Below are positions 11,318 through 22,480 of a stretch of 64,000 nucleotides of DNA, piece after piece. This DNA comes from Talinum fruticosum (lineage: Eukaryota; Streptophyta; Magnoliopsida; Caryophyllales; Talinaceae): NCBI GenBank assembly GCA_021018815.1, contig JAITYX010000134.1, forward strand, positions 668,501 to 732,500, in the 5' to 3' direction. Below the pieces are notes generated by a model. The model saw only the letters and a program-made list of their open reading frames with translations. It did no database searches and was not told the DNA's origin. The position numbers were made by a program, and so were the translations under genes. Each line of letters begins with the position of its first letter. Positions within the stretch are counted from its first letter, which is position 1.

Positions 11318-12815
11318 ATGCCTAAGAGAGGTACTAATCCCGACTTTCTTGGCTCTTCCTCAAAGAAGCCACGCACAAAAAGCCAAGAAGGCTCTTCATC
11401 CTCTAAGCTCGTTGTCACCCAAGCATCTTATGCTGGATGACAAGTTCTTTCCAACCATAAAATTCTCGTGGTTGCCACACATCCAAACCACCGGTGTTTA
11501 TAATTTTCTTTGTTTCGGTGAGTTCATTTATCCCGAATTCGTCTCGAGTTCTACACTCATCCGACAAGCTCGAAGGTGTTCTAACCTCCGGGGTTCGAAC
11601 GTAACCATTCGTAGAAACACCTCTCTTCTTCATCGCTTGTTCAAGGTCTCCTCTCTTTTCTTGAACAGCAACCCCATTCCTTTCACCGAAGTCGCCGACG
11701 ACTTCTTTGAAAAATACGCAAAAGAGTTCCCCGAGTCACGTAAAAATTTTTTAGCGACTCAGCTCAAGTCGAAGCACGTCTTCCGTGCTTCTCGCTGATG
11801 AGAACCTTTTTCTCTCAAGCATTCCAAGCAAGGAGAACCCCAACTCCAAGCATTTAAAAGCTCTTTTTGACATTCTTGAGGGCTACGAAGTAGACCTCTT
11901 CCCTCCATCATTAAGCGGATGGCAGCTGTGCCACTCATCTCCAAAATAAGAAGAACACCCCTCTTCCTTTCGGTGCTCTTCTCACCCTTGTATTTAAACA
12001 ATTCAAAGTTCCTTTCCCTCGGATCTAAACACTCGTCTCCGAGGCTGCCGTTGTGATCGGCAAAAGGAAGTTCGGGGTACGGGTACCAGGAGACTCAGCT
12101 CGGTATCTCGGGTACACAGCCTCGGAGCCGAGGCCACCTTCTTTGCCTCGGACTCGGAAAGAATCTCCTCTCACTCTCCCCGCCCCACCTGGTGGTGCTT
12201 CCACCTCAGGTGTCACTACGTCTCTCTCCTCCATTTTGTCCTCCGGTTTCTTGGACAAAATCAACTCTGTGTCCTCCGAATTCAAGGACATGCTCTGGTC
12301 ATTCAAGACTGTCTATCGGCCTATGGCCATCAACCAAAAGACCGCCCAATCTCGGATCCGAGAGCAGCAAGAGGTGCTCCTTGAGATGAAGGCCTTGGTG
12401 AAGGAGCAAAACGAGCTGATCGAGCTCCTCCAGGAGAGAAGGTCCAAGGCAGCTCAGGACCATGGCGACTCGGACTCATCCGAAGCGTCCTCGAGCCCCG
12501 CTAAGACCTCCTCCTCGGATAGCGGGGAGGACGGAGAAGAAGACCAGGAAGAAGCAGGAGCCGAGGAGCCTACAGCTGAGGCAGCTCCTCCTAGGCAAGG
12601 GGAGCAATAAAAAGAAGAAGAAGGAGGGACAGCTGAGGGTAAAACTACTTCTACGACTCAACTGGAAGTACTCAGCTCGGACAACGGTCTCGAGTGGGTC
12701 GAAGACCTAGCCGCACAACAAACAACTGCAGCGAGGTCGACCGAGCGGACTCCTCCAGCCTACCGAGGTCCGCAGGGAGGAACCTCTGGATCCTCTTGTT
12801 CCGGGTTAGCCACTT
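11318..12815 (+). pseudogene. SIRE post-pol gene, coiled-coil protein (env-like position)
   Basis: Starts MPKRGTNPDF and has a basic N-terminus with KKPRTK. The body shifts frame near 11400 and continues as the open stretch 11349-11798 (KFFPTIKF, then FFEKYAKEFPESRKNF). After more shifts near 11800-12050 comes 12053-12610, with Pro/Ser-rich sequence, a heptad-like helix (from about FLDKINSV to LIELLQERR, 12250-12440) likely to form a coiled coil, and a strongly acidic Ser/Glu tail. It probably ends near 12815. This is the place where SIRE elements carry their so-called env-like gene, but I see no signal peptide or membrane segment, so I do not call it an envelope protein. Function unknown. 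Confidence 0.6.
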
Positions 12816-13407
12816 AGAGCCGAGCCCTTGATAGCAATCCCTGTCCTCCCTTCGCCGCGCTCAAGCACATCATCAAGATCCTACCAGCGCCGGTGTACCT
12901 CTCGCTCTTCCTCTTCCACTCGGACAACCCCTCTCCTTCTTAGGCGGGCACCATGCATTGTGTCACAATTCCACGATCCGCCGATTCTTCTTCTTCCCGA
13001 AATTCTATTTTTTATTTTTTTTTGTCCGGACATCAAATATGTACTACCTGTTGTATTCTTCCCATTTTTTTTTTTTTCTGAAAGGCAAGGGGAGAATATA
13101 GATAGAAAAATTTGTTGACTTGTTTAGGGGAGTTTTCTCACTCTCTATCTCTCGTATGTACTCCTTTAACTTCAATGAATTAATGCATTCTCTTCAAATT
13201 CTCTCGAGTTTTTTTTTGTTTATTGCAAACATTTCGAGTTAGCCTCATTTCATTGATATTTGAAGAGTATCTATTTTTTATGATCCGATACTTTAAGCTT
13301 GCTTTACTTGTCGTATTTTCTACGCAAATATACAAAAAAAAAAAAGATCTATATCACTAACAAAGTTTCGTCTAAGTATGGAATGCCTTTCATCAAAAAG
13401 GGGAGAT
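12816..13407 (+). other. SIRE 3' untranslated region with polypurine tract
   Basis: T-rich non-coding sequence. The polypurine tract AAAAAGGGGAGA (13395-13406) lies immediately before the 3' LTR and would prime plus-strand DNA synthesis. Confidence 0.75.
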
Positions 13408-15007
13408 TGAAGACTCGGACTTTACTCCGCACATTTCTAGTTCTACCAAAGAAATCAGGTATAAGGTTTTCTCACTTATAGAGTTTTGATTCCAAGTCAT
13501 TCTCTTTACCTTAGAAACTTTTCTCGAGTGATATAGTATTTTCTCTAAGTGATATAGCATCTATTTCATGTATTCTTACTTGTCTCTGTGAGACTCGTAA
13601 AGCGTATCCGAACTTACGGTTGTATACCCAGTTCTAAGTCTCTCATCACTTAGAATTATCGCATGTTCAAATCACTAGTATTCGCATAACCGCCCTCGAG
13701 TCCGACTTCATATTCCGGATGTTATTCCGTTATAGTCGGCGCTTCTAGTCCGAACCATGCTTAGTCTAGATCAAGGTTATTCACTCTGTTATTTCTTATG
13801 TAACTTGATTCTCGCCTAGACTAACTCGGATGGAATTTTGAGTTTCATGGATAATAGATTCGTAAAGTTCCATTCCTTTTTCGACTCGGATAATTAGTCA
13901 CTTAATTATCTTAATTATATTATTATCTCGTGTCTAATCTTCGACCAAAGTATTTTATACTTTAAAAATCAATTTGATTTACTTTTGTAGGTTACTTAAA
14001 CGAGGATACACTTTTTGAAATACAAAAGTAACCGTCTTCAAAACGTCAAATCACGAGCGGACAAGGCTTTTCCCATTCTCCGACCTAGCTCCGGAAGATT
14101 GTGTAAGGGCTGTCTGTTTCCAAATCTGAAAACCGAAACGCCAAGCTTAATGGCGATTTCGACCTTATCTTTCAAGACACCGCCAGTGGTTTTGGGACTT
14201 CCAAAGGAGTTAAGAACCGTTGTCCGACGTTCATATCTCAACGGATACTTTCGAGTGACTCGGACAGGTCCTTAACAATGGTCACAAAGGACTCTCGGAC
14301 GTAAGATGGACTCAACGGCTATGCTCGCTTGGTCATCTATAAATAGAAGCCAACTCTCAAGACTTGAAGATGGCCGAACCTATTGTTAATACACATATTT
14401 GAGCAAAGTCATTGTATTCATTCTCAATCTTCTACTTACAACTCCCACTCGTAATTCATTATATTCTGAGTTGTAAGGTCATGTACTTAGGTACAAACAC
14501 TCACTTTCTTACTCTCTAAGTAAGGTCCCTTGACTGAGTCAGTAAGGGTTAACTCAGCTCGCTTGTCCCTAGCTGTAAGGGTGATCTCAGTTAGGAAGTA
14601 CTAGATCGGATAAGGGAATTTCTAAGTCTAGGAAAAACTTGTAAATAGTTGTATAAGGGAACAACTCAGGTTTAGTCGGTTTACGGTATTTTGTGGACTT
14701 AAAATAGTGGATTTGACTTCGTGCTTGGATTAGCACGGTTCGTGGTTTTCTGCTCCAGGAGGGTTTCCACGTACTTTGTGTGTTTTCACTTTCGAGTACA
14801 TTCTAGACTCCGACAGATTCAAAGTTTCAGCTTTATCCGCTTCGTACTCTTTACTGCAATTCGAGTACATACTTTTCCGACCCCATTACAAACTCGGAAT
14901 CTGTCTCTGTCGTGCTCCGGTTAAAAGTGTTTGATTTTCGGAATAATCTTCCACCACTCTATTCACCCCCTCTAGGGTGATTGAGTCTCTCCTCGAGCAA
15001 ACCTTCA
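13408..15007 (+). repeat. SIRE copy A 3' LTR
   Basis: 1600 bp, beginning TGAAGACTC and ending AAACCTTCA. A TATA box lies at 14338-14345. It is very similar by eye to the 5' LTR, so the insertion is fairly young, though LTR differences may be inflated by the CTCG-type changes. Confidence 0.93.
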
Positions 15008-15665
15008 AGAGATATAATCATCACTAGCCAATTGGAAGAATCACATGAAGATATCTCGCAAACATTAATAAGCTTGGCTTGAGGGCCTCGGTTGGATGTC
15101 ATCGCTACCGTGGGTATGACGTCAAGGGATTCTCTTTCTATACAAAAAGCGAGGACAATAGGAGTACCGTGTAAAATAGTGGGGTCACATTAGAGGTTCA
15201 TGAACTTCATGTTTCGAGTTCCAAGGACAAACATCCCGTTATCGCAAAAATATTGCATTATAGAGTTATTCGGAATATATGGGAGCTAGACTACGTTAAC
15301 TTCCGTGAGTCCGTTTTTCAATGCAAATGGGTTGACAATAATAACGAGGTCTAAGTTGATGAGATGGGATTCACGATGGTTGATCTCACAAGAGAAGGGC
15401 ACAAAGGGGATCGTTATGGTATCCCAAGTAAGACAAGTGTTCTACGTTAAGGATCCGGCCAATGATAAGTGGTCTATTGGTCTTCAGCGGAAGAGGCACG
15501 TTATCGATGGGGATGGTAAATATGTGTATGAGTTTGTTGAGGAGACCTCACCTTTTCTTTGGGAATTCTGTCAAAAATGAGGATGCCAATTTTGAAGAAG
15601 TGTATTTAAGGATTGACCATCATGAGGGCATAGGATTAGTCCAAAGGAAGGGAAAAAGGGCATAA
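15008..15665 (+). pseudogene. CACTA TNP2-like transposase, 3' fragment
   Basis: Continuation of the gene at 3235-4069 after the SIRE insertion. The translation shows SQLEESHEDIS (15023-15055), then a GPRLDVIAYRGYDVKGFSFY block (15083-15145), VTLEVHELHVSSSKDKHPVI (15184-15245), QCKWVDNNNEV (about 15320-15350), and VRQVFYVKDPANDKWSIGL (15427-15485). This order matches the DUF4216 region that ends plant TNP2 proteins. There are stops at about 15082, 15173 and 15350. The final small frame (15580-15665) is acidic, then basic, as in TNP2 tails. Confidence 0.88.
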
Positions 15666-16835
15666 ATCATGTAATTATATTAACTCACTAAGAACATTGT
15701 TGTACAATAATTTTATTGATGGATATCCATATTCTTTCTTGTTTTCAGTAATTGCAACTTGTTTTTTAGTATTTCTCACCTTAGTGCCTTCATATAACAG
15801 ATTATTGTTCGATGCGAGATAAAAAGTCTAAGTTGTCCAATGGAAGGAGAGAGAGGTTTTTCAGGTAGACAAGTGATTTATACCCTCTGTTAGGCTATTT
15901 TCAGCTCTCACTTCTCAACTTGGAGCTTTTTGGTATAAAACCAACTCAAGTGATGTACACCACGAAGTTCCAAGTTGAGAAGTGGGAGTGAGAATAACGA
16001 ATGAAATCTTGTGGAAAAGTTGTTGCTAAACACTTTTCTCAATTTTAATTATATGTTGTCTAGGCTACCACTGCAAGAACTCCAAGCAAGCAATATAGTC
16101 ATAAAGACAAACATCACTTTGGGTAAATATGGGACCATGCTTACTTTTTCGAGTATTTCCACTAATTGCGGGTTGCATTTTTAGTATTTCGACCTTAACG
16201 CTTTCCTCTAACAAATCATTATTCAATGCGAATCAAAAGGACTAAGCGGTCTAATGGAAGGAGAAAGCAGCAAAATTATTGATTTTCAAATCAATCGATA
16301 TTCAAAATATGGGACCATCGCAAACGAAATAAAGATTGCTGGTGAGATCTTTTGTCTGGTGTACTCCTTTTTCAATATTTATGCCAAAAAGTTCATCACT
16401 TGGTCTTGGAACTTTTTGGTATAAATGATTTAGTATTTATGTGTTGGTCACCTACTACTTGGTATACTCTTTTTTAGTATTTACGCTAAATAAGTGATTT
16501 ATACCAAAAAGCTCATTTCGTGATTTTGGAATATTTTTCGTATAAATCACTTGTTTAGCAGACATATTGGACCACAAAGGAATGTGTTGGCGAGCTCTTA
16601 CTGGTCAATGTACTCCTTGTAATATATCTCACATGTAAAAAATTTGTCTTTTGGGCTTAGAACTTGTTTAGCGTAAATATTGGACCATGGAACTATTGTG
16701 GTTGTAAAATGTGTAAAATTTGTTATGAAGCAAATAAAGTTGTTGGTGGTTTGGTGTGTAAATTATTGTGTTTGTACGTGTATATATTCTATTTGTATAA
16801 CTGTAGAGGGGGTATGAACAACGAAAAAAATTATA
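15666..16835 (+). repeat. CACTA 3' non-coding region rich in inverted repeats
   Basis: No gene was seen. There is an inverted repeat with arms at 15906-15928 and 15963-15986, built on CTTCTCAACTTGGAGCTT. A perfect 11-bp hairpin CCAAAAAGTTC / GAACTTTTTGG lies near 16385-16425, and a related imperfect one near 16498-16555. The motif 'gtataaatcactt' and its complement recur. This looks like a family of subterminal hairpins, or a small foldback insertion, in the tail of the CACTA element. Confidence 0.5.
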
Positions 16836-17222
16836 CAAAAATTCCGGACCTATTACTATGGTTCTTAAAGAAGAACCGCAGTAATAGGTATGAATATAAC
16901 CAATTACTACGGTTCTCGGTTAAAAACCATGGTAATAGGTCTAGGCCTAATGTGTTGACCAACTATGTGGGTGTTGGTCATGCACCTATTACTACAGTTT
17001 TTAATGAAGAACTGTAGAAATTGATCAACCGATTACTACGGTTGATTATCGAGAACCGTGGTAATAGGTCATCTTTTACTACGATTCCTTAAAGGAATCG
17101 TAATAATAGGTGGTCTTTTATTACGGTTTTGAATTGTAGTAGAAGATATCCATTTAGTTTTATGGCCGCATACACGACGCCGGATAACCGTAGTAAAAGG
17201 TCTTTCGAAACAGCGAGTTAAA
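16836..17222 (+). repeat. CACTA 3' subterminal hairpin array
   Basis: About six successive hairpin units of roughly 50-60 bp, each reading like ACCTATTACTACGGTTCT, a short loop, then AGAACCGTAGTAATAGGT. Later units drift toward ACTACGATTCCTT and TTACGGTTTTG. Arrays of short inverted units near both ends are the binding sites of the CACTA accessory protein in known elements. The array lies downstream of, and in line with, the TNP2 pseudogene. The element's last bases were separated from it by the gypsy insertion at 17237. Confidence 0.75.
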
Positions 17223-17236
17223 AGTGGTTCCTATAT

Positions 17237-19146
17237 TGTAGGAACCACAGTCCTCCACCCCTAATGGGAGGGGCCCGACCTTTCCCAAGAATTGGCGGGT
17301 TTTAAATTTTTCTTTTTAATTTTTGAAGATGAAAATGATTTTTGGGTTTTGAAGATGAATTGGGTTTCTATTTTTTCGTGAGGCATTAGAGTCAAACTAG
17401 TGTGAAAACACCGGTTTGGACTCGAGGCTCACTAGTCGACCACTCGGTGCGAGGCTCGAGCAGCGGCCAACACTTGGTGGTCGGCAGCGCTGGTCGAGGG
17501 CCACGGTTGAAGTGGTTAGCCTCGGCCTTTGGGCTGGCTAGCGGATCTAGAATTCCTCTTTGTTTTTTTTTTTACCTTAGATCGTAAATAGCCGAGAAGC
17601 AAAATAAGAGAACTAAATCAAAAACGAGAGTAGCCAATCGGTTTTAGGAATGAAAAACTAACAAAATAAAAAATAAATAAATACTCTTCCAATTTTAGTA
17701 TGGGAAAACTAAGATGAAAGAGACTAAAAATTGACTCCATCGGTCAAGAACCGAGAAACGAATTTGGGGGAGAGGGTACGAAACATAGGGATAAGCCCTT
17801 TCGTTCGGCTCGTTAAACGACAACGATTACTAATTTGAGTAGTGAATCTAAATAACATATTTAAACACAAGCACACAAAATGTGATATTGAATCAAAACA
17901 ATCAAAACATAATAATGAAAGCGGTAAAGGTAGAAACGAAAGCGATAAAAGAAAGCAATAACGAAAAGAAAAGAAAAGCGAAAGAAAAGAAAGCGAGAAA
18001 TTAGAAGATTACACCGAGCGAGAAGAAATTAAATAGCAATACAATTTTTTCTCCACAATATGAAAAGCGGTAAAAGGATACAATAAATAAGTAAATCGTT
18101 GTGAAGGACGAATTGATGTCCTTAGGTTGTCCCTCCTACTAATCTGGATCTCGGATCTCGATTTAGTGATGCGACATTGGTGAATCGGGAAGGACCTTTT
18201 TAAGTTTTTGAGTAGGTAGGGAAAAGATGTATGGAGAATTGGAGATATCGGTTGAAAGGAGACCAAGAGATCAAAATAACTCAATATTGAATAGCTCTTA
18301 GTCACGATTCAACGGTGTAGTGTTTAGGAGAAAAGTCTGTTTGAGGTTACTTTTTGGAAGCGTGAAGCATAGGAAAAGTCGTATCGGCGTAGTATTCAGC
18401 AGCGTGATGCTAAGGAATGAGTCGTTGTTAAAGAGAGAGCCTAAGCTCTCTATTTATAGGGAGAGGGTAGGTCACAAAATGACCTAGGGTTTAAATTCAG
18501 CTAGTTGTCTAAATTGAACCGAAATTAGCCGCAACGGGTTAGAAAATCAGAAAATTGAATCGGATAGAACCGGATCCCGAGGTAAGGGCGCCGACCATAC
18601 GGTGTCGTTCTAAGGAGGTGAGCCCTTTCCATGCTCTGCAACATGATTCTCGAGACAAAATGCGACATTTCAAGGCGAAACAAACCAAGTAGGGGTGCCG
18701 ACCAAAATATCGTTTTGAGGGAGGAAGCTCCGTGTCTCGAGCGGACTGTCTTGGAGCTAAACGCGGCATTTTGATGCTTGTGATCATGAAACGCAGTGCC
18801 TAACGTCGTCTTGATGTCTTCAGCTCCTTGTTTGGGTTAGACAAAAGTGAAAAATGGTATTTTGAGCACTGGAATCTATCGTGCGCTGCACCGGACTTCT
18901 TTTGACTCTAGAGGTTTGACCCGGGCTTGGACTGTCCAAAAGAAAACATATTTTTGGACCGACCCAAGGCAAAAGGATATTTGTTTGGTGCTAAAGGTTC
19001 TTTGTGGTTTACTCGGCCTCCTTCACACCAATCAAATACCGTCCATAACCCAAATCCTAAAACAGGACTTGGGATTTCATCATCAGGTTTACAATATAAA
19101 ATACGAAATAAAAGAGATAAGGGATGACATGTTTTACGTGTCTACG
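17237..19146 (-). repeat. G1 3' LTR
   Basis: 1910 bp. Read on the minus strand it runs from a decayed TGTAGACAC (ends CGTAGACAC) to GGTTCCTACA. A TATA box, TATAAATA on the minus strand, lies at 18451-18458. It is collinear with the split solo LTR 38958-39973 plus 48580-49488 and with 41812-43634. Confidence 0.9.
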
Positions 19147-19800
19147 AGTTAGCCCCCACTTTGACCGAGTTTGAAAGACGAAGGGTCAAAGTAGACGCTA
19201 AAGGATACTTATCTCGCTTTCGTGCATTCTGTCAAATGTTAATTGTTGTGTTGTGTCCGGAATTGGTTGTTATCGAACCTCGAACTCCAAGATAGGGGCT
19301 TGCACTTGATCGTGATGTGTGCGTTTTGAAGTCCGAGTAATGGAATCCTAAGCTTGGCTTGATTAGAGCCTAAAGCTTAGTGAATTTTTATGCTGAAACT
19401 TCAATCGTCATTTGATCCGAGTCTTAGCTCGATAATCTGTTGTAATAACTTGCTTTTTAGCGGATAATCATATTGACGAAAGTTCGATATTGTACCTGAA
19501 TAATTCGAGTGGAAAATAGATTAAAAATTTGATTTGTAAAAGTTGATATGGTGGGTCCAAAAGCTTCCACTTGCATGCATATGGTGCCAAACATCCACTT
19601 GCCACACCTAATGGGACTACATAACTCATCCACCGCTAGGGCTGTAAGGCTACCATTGATGAGATGCCACCGTGCCTCATAGTCGGCGCGGCTAGCCTTT
19701 TGCAGGCCTGGCCTTGGCGTGCTCTGTCGGATTCCTTTGCTTTGCTCTTGTTTTTTTAACTCTTGGCTTGTATGCTTGGCTTGCCTTGGCCGAATGGGTT
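19147..19800 (-). other. G1 polypurine tract and 3' spacer; promoter-proximal DNA of the antisense gene
   Basis: The minus strand reads AAGTGGGGGCTAAC at 19148-19161, a polypurine tract next to the 3' LTR. The same tract is seen before the G3 LTR at 41795-41811. The rest holds no gene; on the plus strand it is the upstream region of the TATA box at 19801. Confidence 0.7.
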
Positions 19801-19807
19801 TATAAAA
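19801..19807 (+). promoter_or_regulatory. TATA box of the G1 antisense PMD gene
   Basis: TATAAAA followed by about 40 bp and then a long CT-rich leader (19840-19895), as in plant core promoters. It is oriented toward the PMD gene and opposite to gag-pol. Confidence 0.5.
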
Positions 19808-19899
19808 GGGGAGCTTAGTGTGTTCATTTTGCACACTTCTCTTACTCCTCTCTTGCTCGCTCTAGCCTTGTTCTTGTTGTGCTTCTTACTTTGTTCTTT

Positions 19900-22480
19900 G
19901 AGAAAACTAGTTGGTTTTCAAGACATCTTTCCAAACTTGTTTAGAAGAAAAGGTCATCCAATTGGAAGAACTGGGCTGAGAAGTTGGTCCGTGTTAACTT
20001 CTTGGAATGAGAATGGCGCCCTCACGAAGAATAGAGCCCAAATGACCTCTTGGTGGAGGCTAAAAATCATGTGTCTTCCCTTGACATTAATCCTTCGGTA
20101 AGCTTGTTGGCTTAAATTTTTTAGTTTGCTCATTTAAAGTAATATTTCTACTAAAAAAATCTTGTTGGATTTTTATCTTGCAAAAAGGCTCAATTCGAAG
20201 TAGCGGTGCTATACCCAAGTTCATGGAAACATGCGGGAAGAGGAACTATCCCTTAGAAGACATCATGAATAATGTCGGGTTTGGTTTCCTCTTTTCCACT
20301 TTGAGTCACTTGTGTGACAAGAAAGAATGCGATCCCATTAGGGTTAGTATTAAGCGCTTTTGGGATACCACTAACACATTCCACCTTTCTTTCAAGGAAA
20401 TGACCAAGTACGCCTTTTAATTTTGTTGTTTATCGGGTTTGAGCTTCTCGGGAGAGCCTTTAATCTATGACCGGAGAATTTGCAATATAAAGATTGTGAC
20501 TATCTTGTCACCTCTTCGGTCCCGTGGCTAGTAAATTGCCCTGGGAGAATTTCTTCAAATACTCCATTCTGTTTAAGGCTTTTGAGGATGTTGGGTTTTG
20601 GGCTCGACATACTCTTCAACAACAAGTTTGGGTTATGCTTGCCCTCTTGTTAAGCATAATACTTTTTCCAACTAAGCATTGAAGGTTCATGTTCAGTATT
20701 TGGTGAACTTAGAGGACCTTGATAGAATTAAAGAGCTTAACCGAGGTACATCCACATATACTTGCCTCATAAGTGATTTTCGTGCTCGGTGTGAGGCATA
20801 CTAAGCCCGAGAAGGACTTGACAAACTATCTTTCACTATGTGGCTTGTGGAAGGTCATTGTGGTATGCTCTATTTCTCCTCTTATTTTCGATATATTTTT
20901 ATCTTGTGTGGATAAAAATCTTATTTGTTTTGCAAAAACTACAACCTTGGTTGTATGAATATTTCTGCGCCTTTTAACCGACTCAACAAATCATCCTACA
21001 TTCCCGACCTCGATATCGTGGGCCAGAATCTATCTTCGGCAACCCAAAATCCATGACATAGGATTTTTGAGGTCCATTCTCAACCGTCTGGCTTCGGTAC
21101 GTCATTTTTAAGCTCTTAAATTTACCTCAAAACATGCCCAAAAATCTTCTTCACTACCCTATTGTTGCGTTGCCCATGTTCGTGGTGGGCCGGTGGGATA
21201 GGTTGTGCTGGCCGGCTCTCGCCACAGGCGGGCTTTTGGCCACCTAATTCTTGTCATTTTTGCTTTCGCTTGCTTGTCTCCTTATAAATCCCATATGTGG
21301 AGGCCAATTTCCATCCTTAGGCCCAACATTAACTCCCTCCTGCTTTAGTTGTTGCACGGGAGTTAAGTGAGAGGAGGATCCTATTTGAGGTCTGCTTTTG
21401 GGTTTTGTTGGTACCTTGGCGAGAGAGTTACGCCTCAAATTCGTGACAGACACATGGCCTCTATTCTTTCCTTACGATCCACCTCAAACCATGTTCTAGT
21501 TCCGCTTTCTTCCCCAACAAGAGCAAGAGGAGGCAACCACAGGGTATCCCTATAACCAATTTCTAAATTTGTATACCTCTTATGCTCACCATTCGGGATG
21601 GATTATGATCCAACTGGTGAGTTTCTATCTCTTCCTTCTATTTTGTGTAGTTGAATTTCTTGTATGGAAATTAACTTCATTCTTTGTAGCTTCTTGAACA
21701 GGATATCTACATTCCAAGTCTCGATATAGATGTTTCTCAACTCGGGCAATCTCCTCGTTATATAAGGATTCCCGAACTTTTAGAAGAAGAGTGTGTGAGG
21801 CATTCCTTCTTTAGAAACTGGCAAGGGGTAAGAGTTTTATGCTTTTCACTTTTAATTGCATGATAAAAGTTACTAATGCCATTAAATCTTTGTAGTATGA
21901 TCGGGAGCGATCTCGAACCATCTCCATTAGATTCCAATTTGCCCTTAGAGGTATCCGAGAGTTCTTCTCTTGGAGGACTTTCCAAACCTTCCGGGTGAGT
22001 CTTAGTTAGTGAAAATGCTAACTTTATTGAGCTCTTAGTAGATGTGCTAATTGCTCTATTATTTTTGTAGAGGCGTCGATGTAGGACTTCTTCATCGGAG
22101 TCTTCCTTGGCTGCTCGGGAGTTGAAACGCATTCGTCTTGCCATCAAGCGCCTTCGGTAGGGAGCTCAAACACCTAGATAAGATATTTCTCGGCGTTCTT
22201 CACGGCGTTCGCATCATCGTAGTACTTCGAAGTGAGGCCTAGTTCTTTTGGTGTCGGACCTAACTTTTCCGAAGAGTGCATGGATATTCCGCCTCTTCAA
22301 GCACTTGATCGTCATGGGAACCCAATCAACTTCCACTGGGTATCTTATAGTGGACCTTCTCAATCTTGCGACCATGGCACTAGCTCTTCGCACGGTGGTA
22401 GAGATGGTCGGTTTTCCACATCCATCTTGGAGGACTTCGGGAACTACCTCTTTGATGATGCTTCCTACAGCAAAGATTAG
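19900..22480 (+). pseudogene. Antisense ORF 1 of G1: plant mobile domain (PMD) protein, spliced
   Basis: The coding blocks match the plant mobile domain found in Tat-type retroelements and in host MAIN/MAIL-type proteins. The clearest is FLFSTLSHLCDKK near 20283-20325, followed by FWDTTNTFHLSFKEM (20359-20403) and, after a stop, LSGLSFSGEP (20435-20460). Further blocks are LVNLEDLDRIKELNRGTSTY (20701-20760) and FRARCEAY (20778-20802). Downstream exons are Arg-rich (21896-21994, 22071-22160) and the last open block is 22232-22480. Three clean GT-AG introns at 21617-22070 join open exons; others are likely at 20098 (GTAAGC) and 20863 (GTATGC), where the acceptors have decayed. Several stops show it is no longer intact. 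In hosts PMD proteins act in silencing and cell division; the role of the retroelement copies is not known. Confidence 0.7.
21617..22070 (+). other. Three small GT-AG introns in the antisense PMD gene
   Basis: Introns at 21617-21689 (GTGAGT...TTTGTAG, 73 bp), 21828-21895 (GTAAGA...TTTGTAG, 68 bp) and 21995-22070 (GTGAGT...TTTTGTAG, 76 bp). Each has a good plant 5' site, a T-rich stretch and a TTTGTAG acceptor. The exons between them are open: 21690-21827 and 21896-21994. All are on the plus strand, so they are not spliced from the minus-strand genomic RNA of the retroelement. Confidence 0.7.

Larger units (their letters stand above)
4070..15007 (+). mobile_element. Ty1/copia SIRE-lineage retrotransposon, full length (copy A)
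   Basis: A 10.9 kb element with two LTRs of about 1.6 kb (4070-5673 and 13408-15007) that begin TGAAGACTC and end AAACCTTCA. It has a tRNA-Met-type primer site at 5675, gag, pol in copia order (PR, INT, RT, RNase H), a large extra gene after pol, and a polypurine tract at 13395-13406. The flanking GGAGA/AGAGA matches 4 of 5 bases as a target-site duplication. The long gag, the post-pol gene and LTR size fit the SIRE (Maximus) lineage. It sits inside a CACTA transposase gene in the same orientation. The coding regions carry many stops and frameshifts, an unusual share of which are of two repeated kinds (see findings). Confidence 0.92.

Noticed and set aside
12462..12710. Arg/Lys-rich open frame
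   Set aside because: It is the out-of-frame shadow of the acidic coiled-coil protein.
11318..12815. Calling the SIRE post-pol gene a viral envelope gene
   Set aside because: I see a coiled coil and an acidic tail but no signal peptide or membrane segment, so only its position is env-like.
16664..17017. 117-residue open frame
   Set aside because: It runs into the CACTA hairpin array and has no family pattern.
16836..17222. CRISPR-like repeat array
   Set aside because: Units are hairpins with no unique spacers of constant length, in plant transposon DNA.
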